The notes beneath the pieces were generated by a model, which saw only the letters and a program-made list of their open reading frames with translations, was not told the DNA's origin and searched no databases. This document shows, piece by piece, positions 53,128 to 61,240 of a stretch of DNA of 64,000 bases. This DNA is from CAYRUZ01 sp964427895 (GTDB taxonomy: Bacteria; Patescibacteriota; Gracilibacteria; Peribacterales; Peribacteraceae): positions 62,001 through 126,000 of the forward strand of contig CAYRUZ010000001.1 of the NCBI GenBank assembly GCA_964427895.1, given 5' to 3'. Position numbers and translations under genes: made by a program. Position 1 is the stretch's first letter, and each line of letters opens with the position of its first letter.

Positions 53128-53243
53128 AAGGAAGCAGGATCAACTTGATACTCGCTGTTTAAGCCATGCGGCTTAACGAGATATCGGGCATCTCTGCCTC
53201 CCCACCTCGCCGACGACCCTCAAGGTTGTCGGCGAACTTTTTT
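53128..53243 (+). ncRNA. candidate small RNA, about 116 nt
   Basis: The transcript predicted from the promoter at 53094 starts at about 53128 and ends at a strong terminator. It holds a 7-bp hairpin (TTAAGCC/GGCTTAA, 53159-53176) and a terminator stem. No open frame of meaning is present. It matches no RNA family that I recognise. Confidence 0.5.
53207..53243 (+). terminator. strong factor-independent terminator
   Basis: TCGCCGACGACC pairs with GGTTGTCGGCGA (12 bp, one G-U) across a 5-nt loop, followed by TTTTTT at 53238-53243. Confidence 0.85.
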
Positions 53244-53291
53244 CTGGAACGCGCGTGCCTTGACGGACGGTCATCATGCGGTGCCGCTTTA

Positions 53292-53320
53292 TTGAGCGGA
53301 AAGCCAAAAAATGCTATACT
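53292..53320 (+). promoter_or_regulatory. promoter of the 53330 gene
   Basis: TTGAGC (53292-53297), 17 nt ending TGC, TATACT (53315-53320): near-consensus with an extended -10. It decides against the upstream ATG at 53276 as the start. Confidence 0.7.
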
Positions 53321-53329
53321 GGCTGGATT

Positions 53330-54652
53330 TTGATACACACACAATACTGGAAACGGGTGGCGCCATGGATGCCGGCGGTTCTGCTGCTTGCGGCAGCCGT
53401 GTATGTCTACGCCTTGTACGTTCCGCATCTGCCATGGAAGCAGGCGAACTTCGACCAGGCGGCGTACCGCTACGTTGCGGAGCATTTCTGGGGCGTGGGG
53501 CACGATCGCTCGACGTATGAACGCGGATTTTTGCGTCTGTGGGGGGCGTTGCTTACGCAGATGCCGTTCCGCGACATCGGAGTGGGGACCGTGTACATCG
53601 TCGTGAAGGCGGTGGTCGGCGGAGGAGCCAAGACCATCGGAAGCGCCTTCGCCGCAGTGATGATCGCCTTCTGGTGCGTATCGTTCGCCGTTTTCTATCG
53701 CGTGGTGCAGCTGCGGTACGGAACGACGCGTGCGATCATCGCGCTGGGGTTCCTCATCCTGCCGCTCGAGTCGTGGCAGATGACCGGCCGCCTGATGTCG
53801 GAGTCGTCCTTGCGCGCGCTGTTCGTCCTCGGGCTCGCGGCCCTCATCCCTTTGCGTTCCGACGGGAAAAACCTGATGCGGTGCGCGCTGCTCTTTTATC
53901 TCGCGGCATTGTTCATGGTGCACGTGAAGATGCAGTGGATCATGTATCCCGCATTGATGACGCCGTTTTTCCTCTGGTTGGCGGTGCGCAAGCGCGAGTG
54001 GAAAGAGTTTCTCGGCATCGCCGCGGCCGCCCTCGTCATCCCGCTCAGTTTAGTCTTCGTGCATCAAGTCGGCTGGGGGACCAGCGCTCTCACGGAGGGG
54101 GCCGGGCTTCACGCGATGAAATGGACGGACGGCCGCATCTTCGATTACACCTGCGATCGTCTGGCGGAGCAGTCGCATCTCCCGAATTTCTGCGTCAACC
54201 AGCACCATACGTATTTCTACCAATTCCTCGGAAGCCAGAATCCCAGCATGAACATGGCGAACCTGGTGCGCGCGCTGGATGCGAACGTCATTCCGTACAC
54301 GCTGGAATCGCCGTCACGCATGGGCGAACGCGCGATGGAAGGCTTGCTCGCTGCCAGCGATTTTCCGTTCTGGAAGGATCAGTCGCTCTTCTTCCACACC
54401 GTCGAGCTGTTCTTCGTGTTGTACGTCCTGCTCGTCGCGCTCCGTGATCGGCACACGACCGTGCTATCAGCCGCCGCATTGGGATTATGGGTCGTTCCTG
54501 CTGTGTCGAACATTGTGGCGCTCTACGATCCCCGGTACCATCAACCGATGGCGGCTCTGCCGCTCATCGTCGCCATGCTCGTTGGAGGGCGCACGTTCGA
54601 GGCGTTGAAAGAAGCCGTGCCGATTCCCTTGCCGCAACCGCAGGAGGCGTGA
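53330..54652 (+). CDS. polytopic membrane protein, GT-C glycosyltransferase-like
   Basis: A 440-aa protein with about 9-11 helices. The first outside loop carries FDQAAYRYVAEHFWGVGHDR, and ESWQMTGRLMSESSLRALFV is reminiscent of GT-C enzymes that use lipid-linked sugars. The start is uncertain: TTG at 53330, 9 nt after the -10 box, or GTG at 53357; the ATG at 53276 is upstream of the promoter. The substrate is unknown. Confidence 0.65.
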   Translation: MIHTQYWKRVAPWMPAVLLLAAAVYVYALYVPHLPWKQANFDQAAYRYVAEHFWGVGHDRSTYERGFLRLWGALLTQMPFRDIGVGTVYIVVKAVVGGGAKTIGSAFAAVMIAFWCVSFAVFYRVVQLRYGTTRAIIALGFLILPLESWQMTGRLMSESSLRALFVLGLAALIPLRSDGKNLMRCALLFYLAALFMVHVKMQWIMYPALMTPFFLWLAVRKREWKEFLGIAAAALVIPLSLVFVHQVGWGTSALTEGAGLHAMKWTDGRIFDYTCDRLAEQSHLPNFCVNQHHTYFYQFLGSQNPSMNMANLVRALDANVIPYTLESPSRMGERAMEGLLAASDFPFWKDQSLFFHTVELFFVLYVLLVALRDRHTTVLSAAALGLWVVPAVSNIVALYDPRYHQPMAALPLIVAMLVGGRTFEALKEAVPIPLPQPQEA

Positions 54653-54655
54653 TCC

Positions 54656-55558
54656 TTACTCGCGGAGCAGGCCGAGTTCCGTCGATACTTCCTCGGTCCA
54701 TTCCCACAATTGCGGGATGTACTTTTTGCCAGGGCAACCGAATCGCCCCTCGGCCATGTGCACCTTCTCGCCGGCAATCTGGTCGATGATGGTCTTGCTC
54801 GTGAACGTCACGGTGCCGTCTTCGGCGATGTCGAATGCCTCTTCGTTTCCCAGCGGCTCGATGCCTTCGTGGTCCGTGCGGAGGATGCGGATTTTCTTCT
54901 CGAGAGACAGCAATTGATGGCGGTTGAAATCCGCCCAGAGCATCGCGATGCGCAATCCGCTGGTGTGTGCCTTGCGCAAATGATCGGGCGTGGCCGCTCT
55001 GCCGAATTTCTTCGGGTACAAGCGGGCGGCAAGTTCCTGGACGCCGAGACCGACGCTCACGGTCTGCGCCGTTGCCGAGGCGACGCGCCTCGAGACCGGC
55101 TTCTCGCCGTACTTCGCGCGCATCTCCGGTTCCATCAGTTCGTCCATGCGGCGGTAGCCTGGATGTCCTTCGCGCACCATCGCTTCCTGCCACAGCTCGC
55201 CGGCGATCTCCAGCGTGCGCCGCATCGTGCGGTATTGGAGGTCGGCCACTTCCAGCGGGTTTCCTTTTTCGCGTGCGTCGGCGAACGATGCGACGAGCGG
55301 TTCGTCAATGGTCGAGGCCAGCGCATCGCCGTCGCGGCGCACCAATCCCAAGCGGTAGCGTTCGCGCAAATCATGCACCTGGTACACCACGCCCGGAGAC
55401 GCGATGGTCTTGAGGAGTCCGTAGAATTCCTGCTTACGCTCGAAAGGCGTGAGCTCGTCCACCGGTCGGTCGGTCCATGTGCTCAGCGTCTCATCACGCT
55501 TGGTGCTGCCCATTTTCGCGTGCAGCCCCTCGTAGTCGGCTTTCGTCAGGGATTCCAT
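54656..55558 (-). CDS. conserved-looking soluble protein, unknown function
   Basis: A 300-aa protein with no motif I recognise. Notable are ERKQEFYGLLKTIASPGVVYQ, RRMDELMEPEMRAKYGEK, MLWADFNRHQLLSLEKKI and the end RFGCPGKKYIPQLWEWTEEV. It is probably cytosolic and mostly helical. The ATG at 55558 matches the predicted transcription start (promoter 55566-55593), in preference to a TTG at 55567. Confidence 0.65.
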   Translation of the reverse strand: MESLTKADYEGLHAKMGSTKRDETLSTWTDRPVDELTPFERKQEFYGLLKTIASPGVVYQVHDLRERYRLGLVRRDGDALASTIDEPLVASFADAREKGNPLEVADLQYRTMRRTLEIAGELWQEAMVREGHPGYRRMDELMEPEMRAKYGEKPVSRRVASATAQTVSVGLGVQELAARLYPKKFGRAATPDHLRKAHTSGLRIAMLWADFNRHQLLSLEKKIRILRTDHEGIEPLGNEEAFDIAEDGTVTFTSKTIIDQIAGEKVHMAEGRFGCPGKKYIPQLWEWTEEVSTELGLLRE

Positions 55559-55565
55559 TAAAGGC

Positions 55566-55593
55566 AATTTAAACTAATTTTATTTTTTGTCAA
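55566..55593 (-). promoter_or_regulatory. leaderless promoter of the 54656-55558 gene
   Basis: On the minus strand TTGACA (55588-55593), 16 nt, TAAATT (55566-55571), then 7 nt to the ATG at 55558. Confidence 0.6.
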
Positions 55594-55630
55594 TAACTGA
55601 CTCGAGAATGAAGGGGGAGTCTCGTTGCGC

Positions 55631-56020
55631 TTACTTCTGCCAGAGGACCTGATACTTCGCCCGGTTTTGCCAAAGGAAGAAGGCCGTGATGGCAAAGAGC
55701 AGATCGCCGAGGATCGCCGGTGCCGAGATGATGCCGGTATCGACGAAGGCGTGAAAACACAGGACGTTGAGCGCGAACGGCGACAGCAACGCCGCCGCGA
55801 GGGCCATGCGGTTCATCACGACGAGCACGATGCAGACGGCGCACAGGACGGCAATGAGCGGAATGAGGTACCCGCTTCCCATCAGTGCGCTCATGAACGT
55901 CCAACCGTTCGGCGTGTAGAGATCGGCCGTGGGAGCAGGGAAGACGCCCGTCGCGCCGAGGATCGGCGTGAGGAGCAGGAGCACCAACAGGACGCGCAAG
56001 ACGATGGACAGGATCTTCAT
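55631..56020 (-). CDS. small four-helix membrane protein
   Basis: A 129-aa protein with four hydrophobic segments: VLRVLLVLLLLTPILGATGV, YLIPLIAVLCAVCIVLVV, MALAAALLSPFALNVLCFHA and ILGDLLFAITAFFLW. It resembles small bacterial DoxX-neighbour membrane proteins; no proven family. It lies next to DoxX-type genes across an assembly gap. Confidence 0.65.
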   Translation of the reverse strand: MKILSIVLRVLLVLLLLTPILGATGVFPAPTADLYTPNGWTFMSALMGSGYLIPLIAVLCAVCIVLVVMNRMALAAALLSPFALNVLCFHAFVDTGIISAPAILGDLLFAITAFFLWQNRAKYQVLWQK

Positions 56021-56056
56021 CGGGGAGGGGAGGAGGACGCGTGAATTATAGCATGC

Positions 56057-56440
56057 TCAGAGCGCGCGACTGTCGTAGGCCCAGTGCAGCACGGCTTGGC
56101 GTTGGCGCCGGCGACAGGAAAGGTCGCCCTTCTGGCAGTTGCGGATGATCTGCATGATGTGCCGCTTGATCGCCATCCACCGGCGGATCTGGCGGTCGTC
56201 CTCCTCCGGCATGCGCCGGCCCATGTAGTACCGGCAGTACCACTGGAACCATCCGCGCGGGTCGGCCGGATGAATCCATCCTTTTTTTCGCCACACGGAC
56301 AACGGCTGGCTCGCGTTCACGCCGAAGCAGTTGATTTTCGCGTCATGACGTTCGTGGCACAGCTTCGCATCGGCGAACCAATCGGCGGGAAATTCCTCGC
56401 GGCAATCCGTCATGTACTTTCCGCCGAATACTCCGAGCGC
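56057..56440 (-). CDS. conserved protein (5' end in assembly gap)
   Basis: The 127 C-terminal residues are visible; the start lies within or beyond the N gap. FGGKYMTDCREEFPADWF, INCFGVNASQPLSVWRKKGW, HPADPRGWFQWYCRYYMGRR and IRRWMAIKRHIMQIIRNCQ look like a conserved tryptophan-rich protein known only as a hypothetical family. No catalytic role is assigned. It is convergent with nothing here, and divergent from the DoxX gene. Confidence 0.7.
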   Translation of the reverse strand, partial: ALGVFGGKYMTDCREEFPADWFADAKLCHERHDAKINCFGVNASQPLSVWRKKGWIHPADPRGWFQWYCRYYMGRRMPEEDDRQIRRWMAIKRHIMQIIRNCQKGDLSCRRRQRQAVLHWAYDSRAL

Positions 56441-56540
56441 NNNNNNNNNNNNNNNNNNNNNNNNNNNNNNNNNNNNNNNNNNNNNNNNNNNNNNNNNNNN
56501 NNNNNNNNNNNNNNNNNNNNNNNNNNNNNNNNNNNNNNNN
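56441..56540. other. assembly gap (100 N)
   Basis: The length is a placeholder. It removes the start of the minus-strand protein and the promoter of the DoxX gene. Confidence 0.95.
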
Positions 56541-56546
56541 TTTTTC

Positions 56547-56927
56547 ATGACCAGTCCCGATTGGACGTTCACGTTCCTCCGCGTCGCCAGCGGCTTGGCC
56601 ATGCTTCCCTACGGTTGGTCCAAGATTGAAAACTACGCGGGCACCATGCAGTTCATGACGGGCATGGGCATTCCTTCCTTCGTCGCCATGCTGGTGGTCG
56701 CGGCCGAAACGGTCGGTGCCGTCAGCCTCGTCCTCGGTTTCGCGACGCGTTTCTGCGCTGCTTCGTTGGCCGTGGTCATGGTCGGCGCAGTCATCGCCGT
56801 CCATGGCATGGGATACATGCAGGGCTTCGCCACGCCGTTGCTGTTCCTCCTCATGTTCCTGCCGCTCGTCGTAAAGGGTGCCGGCGCTTGGTCGATCGAC
56901 CGCAAGATCGCCGCTCTGATGAAGTAA
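56547..56927 (+). CDS. DoxX family membrane protein
   Basis: A 126-aa four-helix protein: WTFTFLRVASGLAMLPYGWS, FVAMLVVAAETVGAVSLVLG, AASLAVVMVGAVIAVH and LLFLLMFLPLVVKGAGAWSID are typical of DoxX. These are linked to membrane redox or thiosulfate oxidation in other organisms. The ATG at 56547 lies just after the assembly gap, so the start could be upstream. A second DoxX-like gene follows in an apparent operon with trhO. Confidence 0.85.
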   Translation: MTSPDWTFTFLRVASGLAMLPYGWSKIENYAGTMQFMTGMGIPSFVAMLVVAAETVGAVSLVLGFATRFCAASLAVVMVGAVIAVHGMGYMQGFATPLLFLLMFLPLVVKGAGAWSIDRKIAALMK

Positions 56928-56943
56928 TTCCCCCCCCACTCCC

Positions 56944-57342
56944 ATGTCGTCCCGCATCGGATCGATCATCGGCTGGATCTGCGTTGCCCTGATGAGCGCG
57001 CTGCACCTCTTCGCCGGCATCATGAAATTCGTCCCCCAGCCCGCCGAATCCGAAGGCGCGAAGTTCATGGCGCAACTCGGACTCACTCCGGGCATCGAGC
57101 ACGTGCTCGGCATCGTCGAATTCGCGATCCTCATCCTCTACGTGTGGCCGCGCACGTCGACGATCGGCGTCATACTCATGATCGCGTACACGGCAGGCAT
57201 CCTCTCCGACAGCATCACCCACGGCCTCGGATTCGCCGACACGATCCCCGTGTACGTGATGTTGCTTCTTCTCGCCGTCAGCGCGTACTTCCGCAATCCG
57301 GAATTGCTCGCGCGTCTGAAAGGAAAAACGATTCAGGCGTGA
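56944..57342 (+). CDS. DoxX-like membrane protein
   Basis: A 132-aa four-helix protein: IGWICVALMSALHLFAGIMK, GIEHVLGIVEFAILILYVWP, VILMIAYTAGILSD and YVMLLLLAVSAYFRNPE. It fits the DoxX_2 family. It lies 16 nt after the first DoxX gene and 12 nt before trhO, so it is probably one transcript. Confidence 0.82.
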   Translation: MSSRIGSIIGWICVALMSALHLFAGIMKFVPQPAESEGAKFMAQLGLTPGIEHVLGIVEFAILILYVWPRTSTIGVILMIAYTAGILSDSITHGLGFADTIPVYVMLLLLAVSAYFRNPELLARLKGKTIQA

Positions 57343-57354
57343 TAGACTGCCATC

Positions 57355-58245
57355 GTGGCCCAAGCGTTCCATATCACCGCGTCCTATGCGTTCGTTCCCC
57401 TGGAGCGGGCGCGTTTGGATGTACTGCGTGATCAATTGGTCGACTTCGGGCACCAGCACGGGATGCTCGGTCTCGTGCTTCTCGCCACTGAGGGCGTGAA
57501 TGCCACGGTGTCCGGCACGCAGGAGGCCATCGCCGAGTGGAAACTCATGCTTGCAGGCACGTTCGGCGAGATGCCGTTTAAAGACAGCATCGTCGACCGT
57601 CCCGTGTTCAAGCATTGGTCGGTGAAGATCAAGCCGGAGATCGTCGCACTCAAGAGCGAGGGCGTCGTTCCGCACGGCAAGCGCCGCCATCTCGCGCCCT
57701 GCGAGTGGCAAGCCGTTTTGGAAAGCGAAGACGTCGTGCTCCTCGATACGCGCAACGACTACGAATATGCTGTGGGCAAATTCACGGGAGCCCTGGGGGG
57801 AGCCACGAAATCGTTTTCCGAGTTCCCGGAGTACGTTCGTTCGGCGGCGTTGCCCAAGGACAAAAAAATACTCATGTATTGCACGGGAGGGATTCGTTGT
57901 GAGAAAGCCCTCATCGAGATGGAGCGCCAGGGATATGACAACGTCTACCAGCTCGACGGAGGAATCCTCGCGTACCTCGAGCAATTTCCCGATGCGGCGT
58001 TCGAGGGGGAATGTTTCGTGTTCGATCATCGCGTTGCCGTCGACGGACGTCTCCGTGCCACCACCGCGTACGATCTCTGTCCGCATTGTGGTCACGCCGG
58101 CGATCGGCCGGTCCTGTGCCACTGTGGCAAGCAGCACCGGGTCTGCGGCGAGTGCCATGCGCGCGAGGAACGCAGGACGTGTTCCAAGCGATGCGCCAAT
58201 GAGGCTGTAATTGTGGCCTCCAGCGCCACCACGGGTAAATATTGA
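57355..58245 (+). CDS. trhO: tRNA uridine-34 hydroxylase, rhodanese-type
   Basis: A 296-aa YceA/TrhO enzyme that makes 5-hydroxyuridine at tRNA position 34 with oxygen. It has an N-terminal acylphosphatase-like part (GLVLLATEGVNATVSGTQE), a rhodanese domain with VVLLDTRNDYEYAVGKFTGA, and the active-site CTGGIRCEK (from about residue 176). A C-terminal cysteine cluster (CPHCGHAG, CHCGKQHRVC, CSKRC) follows. The start is GTG at 57355. The -35 box of the next gene overlaps its stop codon. Confidence 0.93.
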   Translation: MAQAFHITASYAFVPLERARLDVLRDQLVDFGHQHGMLGLVLLATEGVNATVSGTQEAIAEWKLMLAGTFGEMPFKDSIVDRPVFKHWSVKIKPEIVALKSEGVVPHGKRRHLAPCEWQAVLESEDVVLLDTRNDYEYAVGKFTGALGGATKSFSEFPEYVRSAALPKDKKILMYCTGGIRCEKALIEMERQGYDNVYQLDGGILAYLEQFPDAAFEGECFVFDHRVAVDGRLRATTAYDLCPHCGHAGDRPVLCHCGKQHRVCGECHAREERRTCSKRCANEAVIVASSATTGKY

Positions 58246-58269
58246 CGTATAATAAAATTATAGTATAAG
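58242..58269 (+). promoter_or_regulatory. leaderless promoter of the 58276 gene
   Basis: TTGACG (58242-58247, overlapping the trhO stop), 16 nt, TATAAG (58264-58269), 6 nt, ATG (58276). Confidence 0.75.
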
Positions 58270-58275
58270 GATTGC

Positions 58276-59367
58276 ATGCCTCCCATCAGTACTCCGGATC
58301 GGTACGCCGTAGGATTTCATACATTCGATGGGCAGCAGCACAAAGCCATCTATCGCCGCGATTTGATCAAGGAGGGCAACAGGGCCTTGATGATCCGCGG
58401 CATGGCCAAAGATCGTTCGGCTCTTGCGGATCCCTCACACCCGCACGACGTCATTTATCTCGACGGCGCGGCGCGCGGACCCTACTACGACAAGAAGCGC
58501 GGTATCTTCTCGCTCGATCATCACGAGGAATGCATCCGTGCGATTACGGATTCCACTTGCGTGCAGGGCATGAACCTCGCGCGCACCCGTATCATCACGG
58601 CGCTGGGCAACACCATCGTCGGCAACGACCCCGACAGCGATACCGTGTGGGGCACGTGGGCCTTGCTCAATGCCGACCTGATGGCACACGACGACCGCGT
58701 TTTCCGCCGCGTACAGCGGGTGATGATCGTAGAGGGCAACATCGACAGTTACGGGTTTGGATTCGAGGAACTCACGGGCCTCGCTCACGAGACGGTCGTC
58801 GAATGCCGCCAACGCATCAATTGGTTGATGCAGGAGGAGCGCGAGCTTAAGCAGCGCGGTCGCTGGGGAACCGTCGATTTCGTCGACTACACCGAATCCA
58901 CGCTGCGCAAGATCGATTCCTTCGCACTTTACAGCGACACGCTGGAGGCGCCGGTGCACATGGCCGTACACGAGCAATTGCCGCTGAAAAACGGGCAAAC
59001 ATTGCATTTCGTTCAAGCCCCGGACTCCGGCATCTACGAAGTTGAATACACCATCCTCAGTCATCTCGGCCTGCGCGATTGTGCCTGCATCATCTTCACC
59101 GACGGAAAAGGAAAATGGACGATCAAGCTGACGGGGTTCGTCAACGACATGGCCCTCGGCCAAGTCGCTCAATCGCTTAACGGCGCCGAAACGCAGAAGA
59201 AGCAGGATTTGAAGATCACCGACGAAGGAATGTTGAAGGCAAAGTGGGGCGGAGGCGATTCGATCATGGGCGCTCCGCGTTACCCTAACGGGAGCAGCAC
59301 GTTCCTCTCCAAGGAGCAGATCGTCGAATCCGTGCTTCGTGCTCTCGATGGACAGGTGGCGGAGTGA
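58276..59367 (+). CDS. protein with DHH-like motifs, unknown function
   Basis: A 363-aa soluble protein. The string IFSLDHHEECIRAI (DHH at 81-83) and GNDPDSDTVWGTWAL (118-132) resemble the metal-binding motifs of DHH phosphoesterases. The rest does not closely match, and no DHHA1 part is clear. It ends with AKWGGGDSIMGAPRYPNGSS. A metal-dependent hydrolase acting on a nucleotide or RNA end is one guess. The ATG is at the predicted transcription start. Confidence 0.55.
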   Translation: MPPISTPDRYAVGFHTFDGQQHKAIYRRDLIKEGNRALMIRGMAKDRSALADPSHPHDVIYLDGAARGPYYDKKRGIFSLDHHEECIRAITDSTCVQGMNLARTRIITALGNTIVGNDPDSDTVWGTWALLNADLMAHDDRVFRRVQRVMIVEGNIDSYGFGFEELTGLAHETVVECRQRINWLMQEERELKQRGRWGTVDFVDYTESTLRKIDSFALYSDTLEAPVHMAVHEQLPLKNGQTLHFVQAPDSGIYEVEYTILSHLGLRDCACIIFTDGKGKWTIKLTGFVNDMALGQVAQSLNGAETQKKQDLKITDEGMLKAKWGGGDSIMGAPRYPNGSSTFLSKEQIVESVLRALDGQVAE

Positions 59368-59940
59368 TCAGTGCAGCTTCTTGCCCTCTTTCATCATCTG
59401 AAGGAGTTGGCGCATCCGCCGCTCGCGCGTCTCCGGCTTCTTCGCGGTCTCTAGGCGATAGGCGATCGCGTAGAGGTTCGCCTTGTTGAGGCTGTCGAAG
59501 AACGCCTGGGCCTTCTTGCTCTTCCTAAGTTCGCTCAGAAAATCCGCCGGAACGCTCATGGCGCTCTGCGATGAATAGGCCTTCTCCCATCGCCCGTCTT
59601 TTTTCGCCGCTTCGATCTGGGCTAATCCAGCGGGTCTCATGCGGCCTTCTTTGATCAGGCGTTCGACGTGCCCCGTATTGATCTTTGACCACACGCTGCG
59701 CTTGCGGCGCGGTGAGAAATGCTGCACCCAGGAGATGTCGTCGTACGCGTTCTTCACGCCGTCGATCCAGCCGAAACACAGGGCTTCGTCCAACGCTTCG
59801 GCGTACGTCAGCACTTGCTTGCCGGAATCCTTTTTAAAGAGGCGCAGGCGGATGCCTGTTTCCTGCATGTGGTGTTTCTCCAGCCACTTCCGCCAATCGG
59901 TGGGGGAGCGCGGAGTCACGATGGGGAGAGCGTGTGCCAT
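59368..59940 (-). CDS. YdeI/OmpD-associated family protein
   Basis: A 190-aa protein of the YdeI type: PTDWRKWLEKHHMQETGIRL, LTYAEALDEALCFGWIDGVK, HFSPRRKRSVWSKINTGHVE and SVPADFLSELRKSKKAQAFFD, with a C-terminal ETRERRMRQLLQMMKEGKK. The family occurs widely, with bacteriocin-protection reports in some species, but its chemistry is unknown. Convergent with the 58276 gene (stop codons adjoin). Confidence 0.9.
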   Translation of the reverse strand: MAHALPIVTPRSPTDWRKWLEKHHMQETGIRLRLFKKDSGKQVLTYAEALDEALCFGWIDGVKNAYDDISWVQHFSPRRKRSVWSKINTGHVERLIKEGRMRPAGLAQIEAAKKDGRWEKAYSSQSAMSVPADFLSELRKSKKAQAFFDSLNKANLYAIAYRLETAKKPETRERRMRQLLQMMKEGKKLH

Positions 59941-59976
59941 GCCGAGAGCATACTCTTCTGCGTTGTGCGTCGTTCT

Positions 59977-60537
59977 TTAGTGCGACGCGAGGCTCGCGGC
60001 GTGCGCGCGTTCCCATGCCTCTTGCTCGAGGACGAAGACGGACAATTCTCTCAGAGATCCGTCCTTCCGTTGAACCGAGCGTACCATCCCGGTTGGGTGC
60101 ATTCCCAAACGCTCGAAGACCGCGACGCTTTTCGTGTTGTCCTTGGCACAAGAACCGATGACTCTTGGCGCACCCAGCACCTCGAAAGCAAAACGCAGGA
60201 CGGACGTCGCCGCCTCGGTGAGGTATCCCTTGCCGCGTGCGGACGGCAGAAGCCAGTGGCCCAGATGCCATTCTCCGTCGTTCTTTTGCAGAAGGATTCG
60301 TCCGAGGAAAATGCCGCGACGCGACACGAGCGTGAACGGGAGGCGAAGGCCATCCGCCGCAAGCGTTCGTTCATGCGCGGGCAGGCGCGCGAGTTCTTCT
60401 TTGGTCTCCGGCGCCTGCCAGTCGGAGCTGTCGTGGAGGTCTGTGGTGCGGGCTGCATCCCAGATCCTTTGGAGGTCGATATCGGCGAGCGGGCGGAGAA
60501 TGCAGCGGCGCGTGGTGATGAGGGGAACGGTGATCAT
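59977..60537 (-). CDS. GNAT family N-acetyltransferase (RimJ/RimL type)
   Basis: A 186-aa acetyltransferase: PLITTRRCILRPLADIDLQR, HLGHWLLPSARGKGYLTEAA (the acetyl-CoA loop) and APRVIGSCAKDNTKSVAVFE then RLGMHPTGMVR are the RimJ/RimL signatures. It acetylates a protein N-terminus or small amine in the cytosol; the substrate is unknown. It lies 36 nt upstream of the YdeI gene on the same strand. Confidence 0.92.
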   Translation of the reverse strand: MITVPLITTRRCILRPLADIDLQRIWDAARTTDLHDSSDWQAPETKEELARLPAHERTLAADGLRLPFTLVSRRGIFLGRILLQKNDGEWHLGHWLLPSARGKGYLTEAATSVLRFAFEVLGAPRVIGSCAKDNTKSVAVFERLGMHPTGMVRSVQRKDGSLRELSVFVLEQEAWERAHAASLASH

Positions 60538-60693
60538 GGAAGTGGAGGAAAAGAAACGATGGTTCTACCGTACGGGAGAGGAATCTATGGAGAGGATGGT
60601 CTCCTGGGAGAGCGCGCCTGCGCTTCGGTGTTTGTCGCAGAAAACAGGACTGAAAAAAGTTCCATCGGAGACAGGAACAGACGCATTTCCGTC

Positions 60694-60721
60694 TTGACCC
60701 CCCTCGCGGACGCGAGACAAT
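60694..60721 (+). promoter_or_regulatory. leaderless promoter of the Gmad2 lipoprotein gene
   Basis: TTGACC (60694-60699), 16 nt, GACAAT (60716-60721), 6 nt, ATG (60728). Confidence 0.65.
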
Positions 60722-60727
60722 ACGGGC

Positions 60728-61171
60728 ATGACACTCCTTCGCTCCTCCATCCTTGTAATCGGTCTCGCCTCGCTTGCGGCGTGCGCGCCGGCCCAAGCGC
60801 CGTCGCCGTCGTCCTCTTCCAGCTCGTCCGTTTCGTCGTCCAGTCAGATGGCGGTCGACGTGGTCGTCACCTCGCCAGATCCCGACGCTGTCGTGAGCAG
60901 TCCGCTCGTCGTCACCGGCGAAGCGCGCGGAACATGGTACTTCGAGGCGAGTTTCCCGGTGAAGCTGTTGGATTCCGCAGGAAACCAGATCGCCGCGACC
61001 ACGGCCCAAGCGCAGGGGGATTGGATGACCACCGACTTCGTGCCGTTCTCCGCCACCCTTACCTACGCGACGAATGCCCAGACGGGATCGCTGGTCCTGC
61101 AAAAGGACAACCCGTCCGGCGAGCCGCAGAATGACGCATCCGTCGTCATTCCCGTGGATTTCGTGCCCTAA
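60728..61171 (+). CDS. Gmad2 immunoglobulin-like lipoprotein
   Basis: A 147-aa lipoprotein. LLRSSILVIGLASLAAC gives a lipobox LAAC; a poly-serine linker follows. The domain (about 42-147) matches Gmad2: VVTSPDPDAVVSSPLVVTGE, ARGTWYFEASFPVKLLDSAG, QGDWMTTDFVPFSATLTY. Gmad2 is an Ig-like fold in spore or envelope proteins that probably binds other surface parts. The ATG is at the predicted transcription start. Confidence 0.9.
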   Translation: MTLLRSSILVIGLASLAACAPAQAPSPSSSSSSSVSSSSQMAVDVVVTSPDPDAVVSSPLVVTGEARGTWYFEASFPVKLLDSAGNQIAATTAQAQGDWMTTDFVPFSATLTYATNAQTGSLVLQKDNPSGEPQNDASVVIPVDFVP

Positions 61172-61240
61172 ACGCCGGAGAGGGAATTCGCGGGAAGTTT
61201 GATGGATTGTTTGGTGACCGAAGTGTTACCATGCCCGCCC

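Noticed and set aside
53128..53160. GGAAGCAG resembling the SRP RNA helix 8 loop
   Set aside because: The match is 8-10 nt at the very start of the transcript, and the pairing strands of the SRP hairpin are missing.
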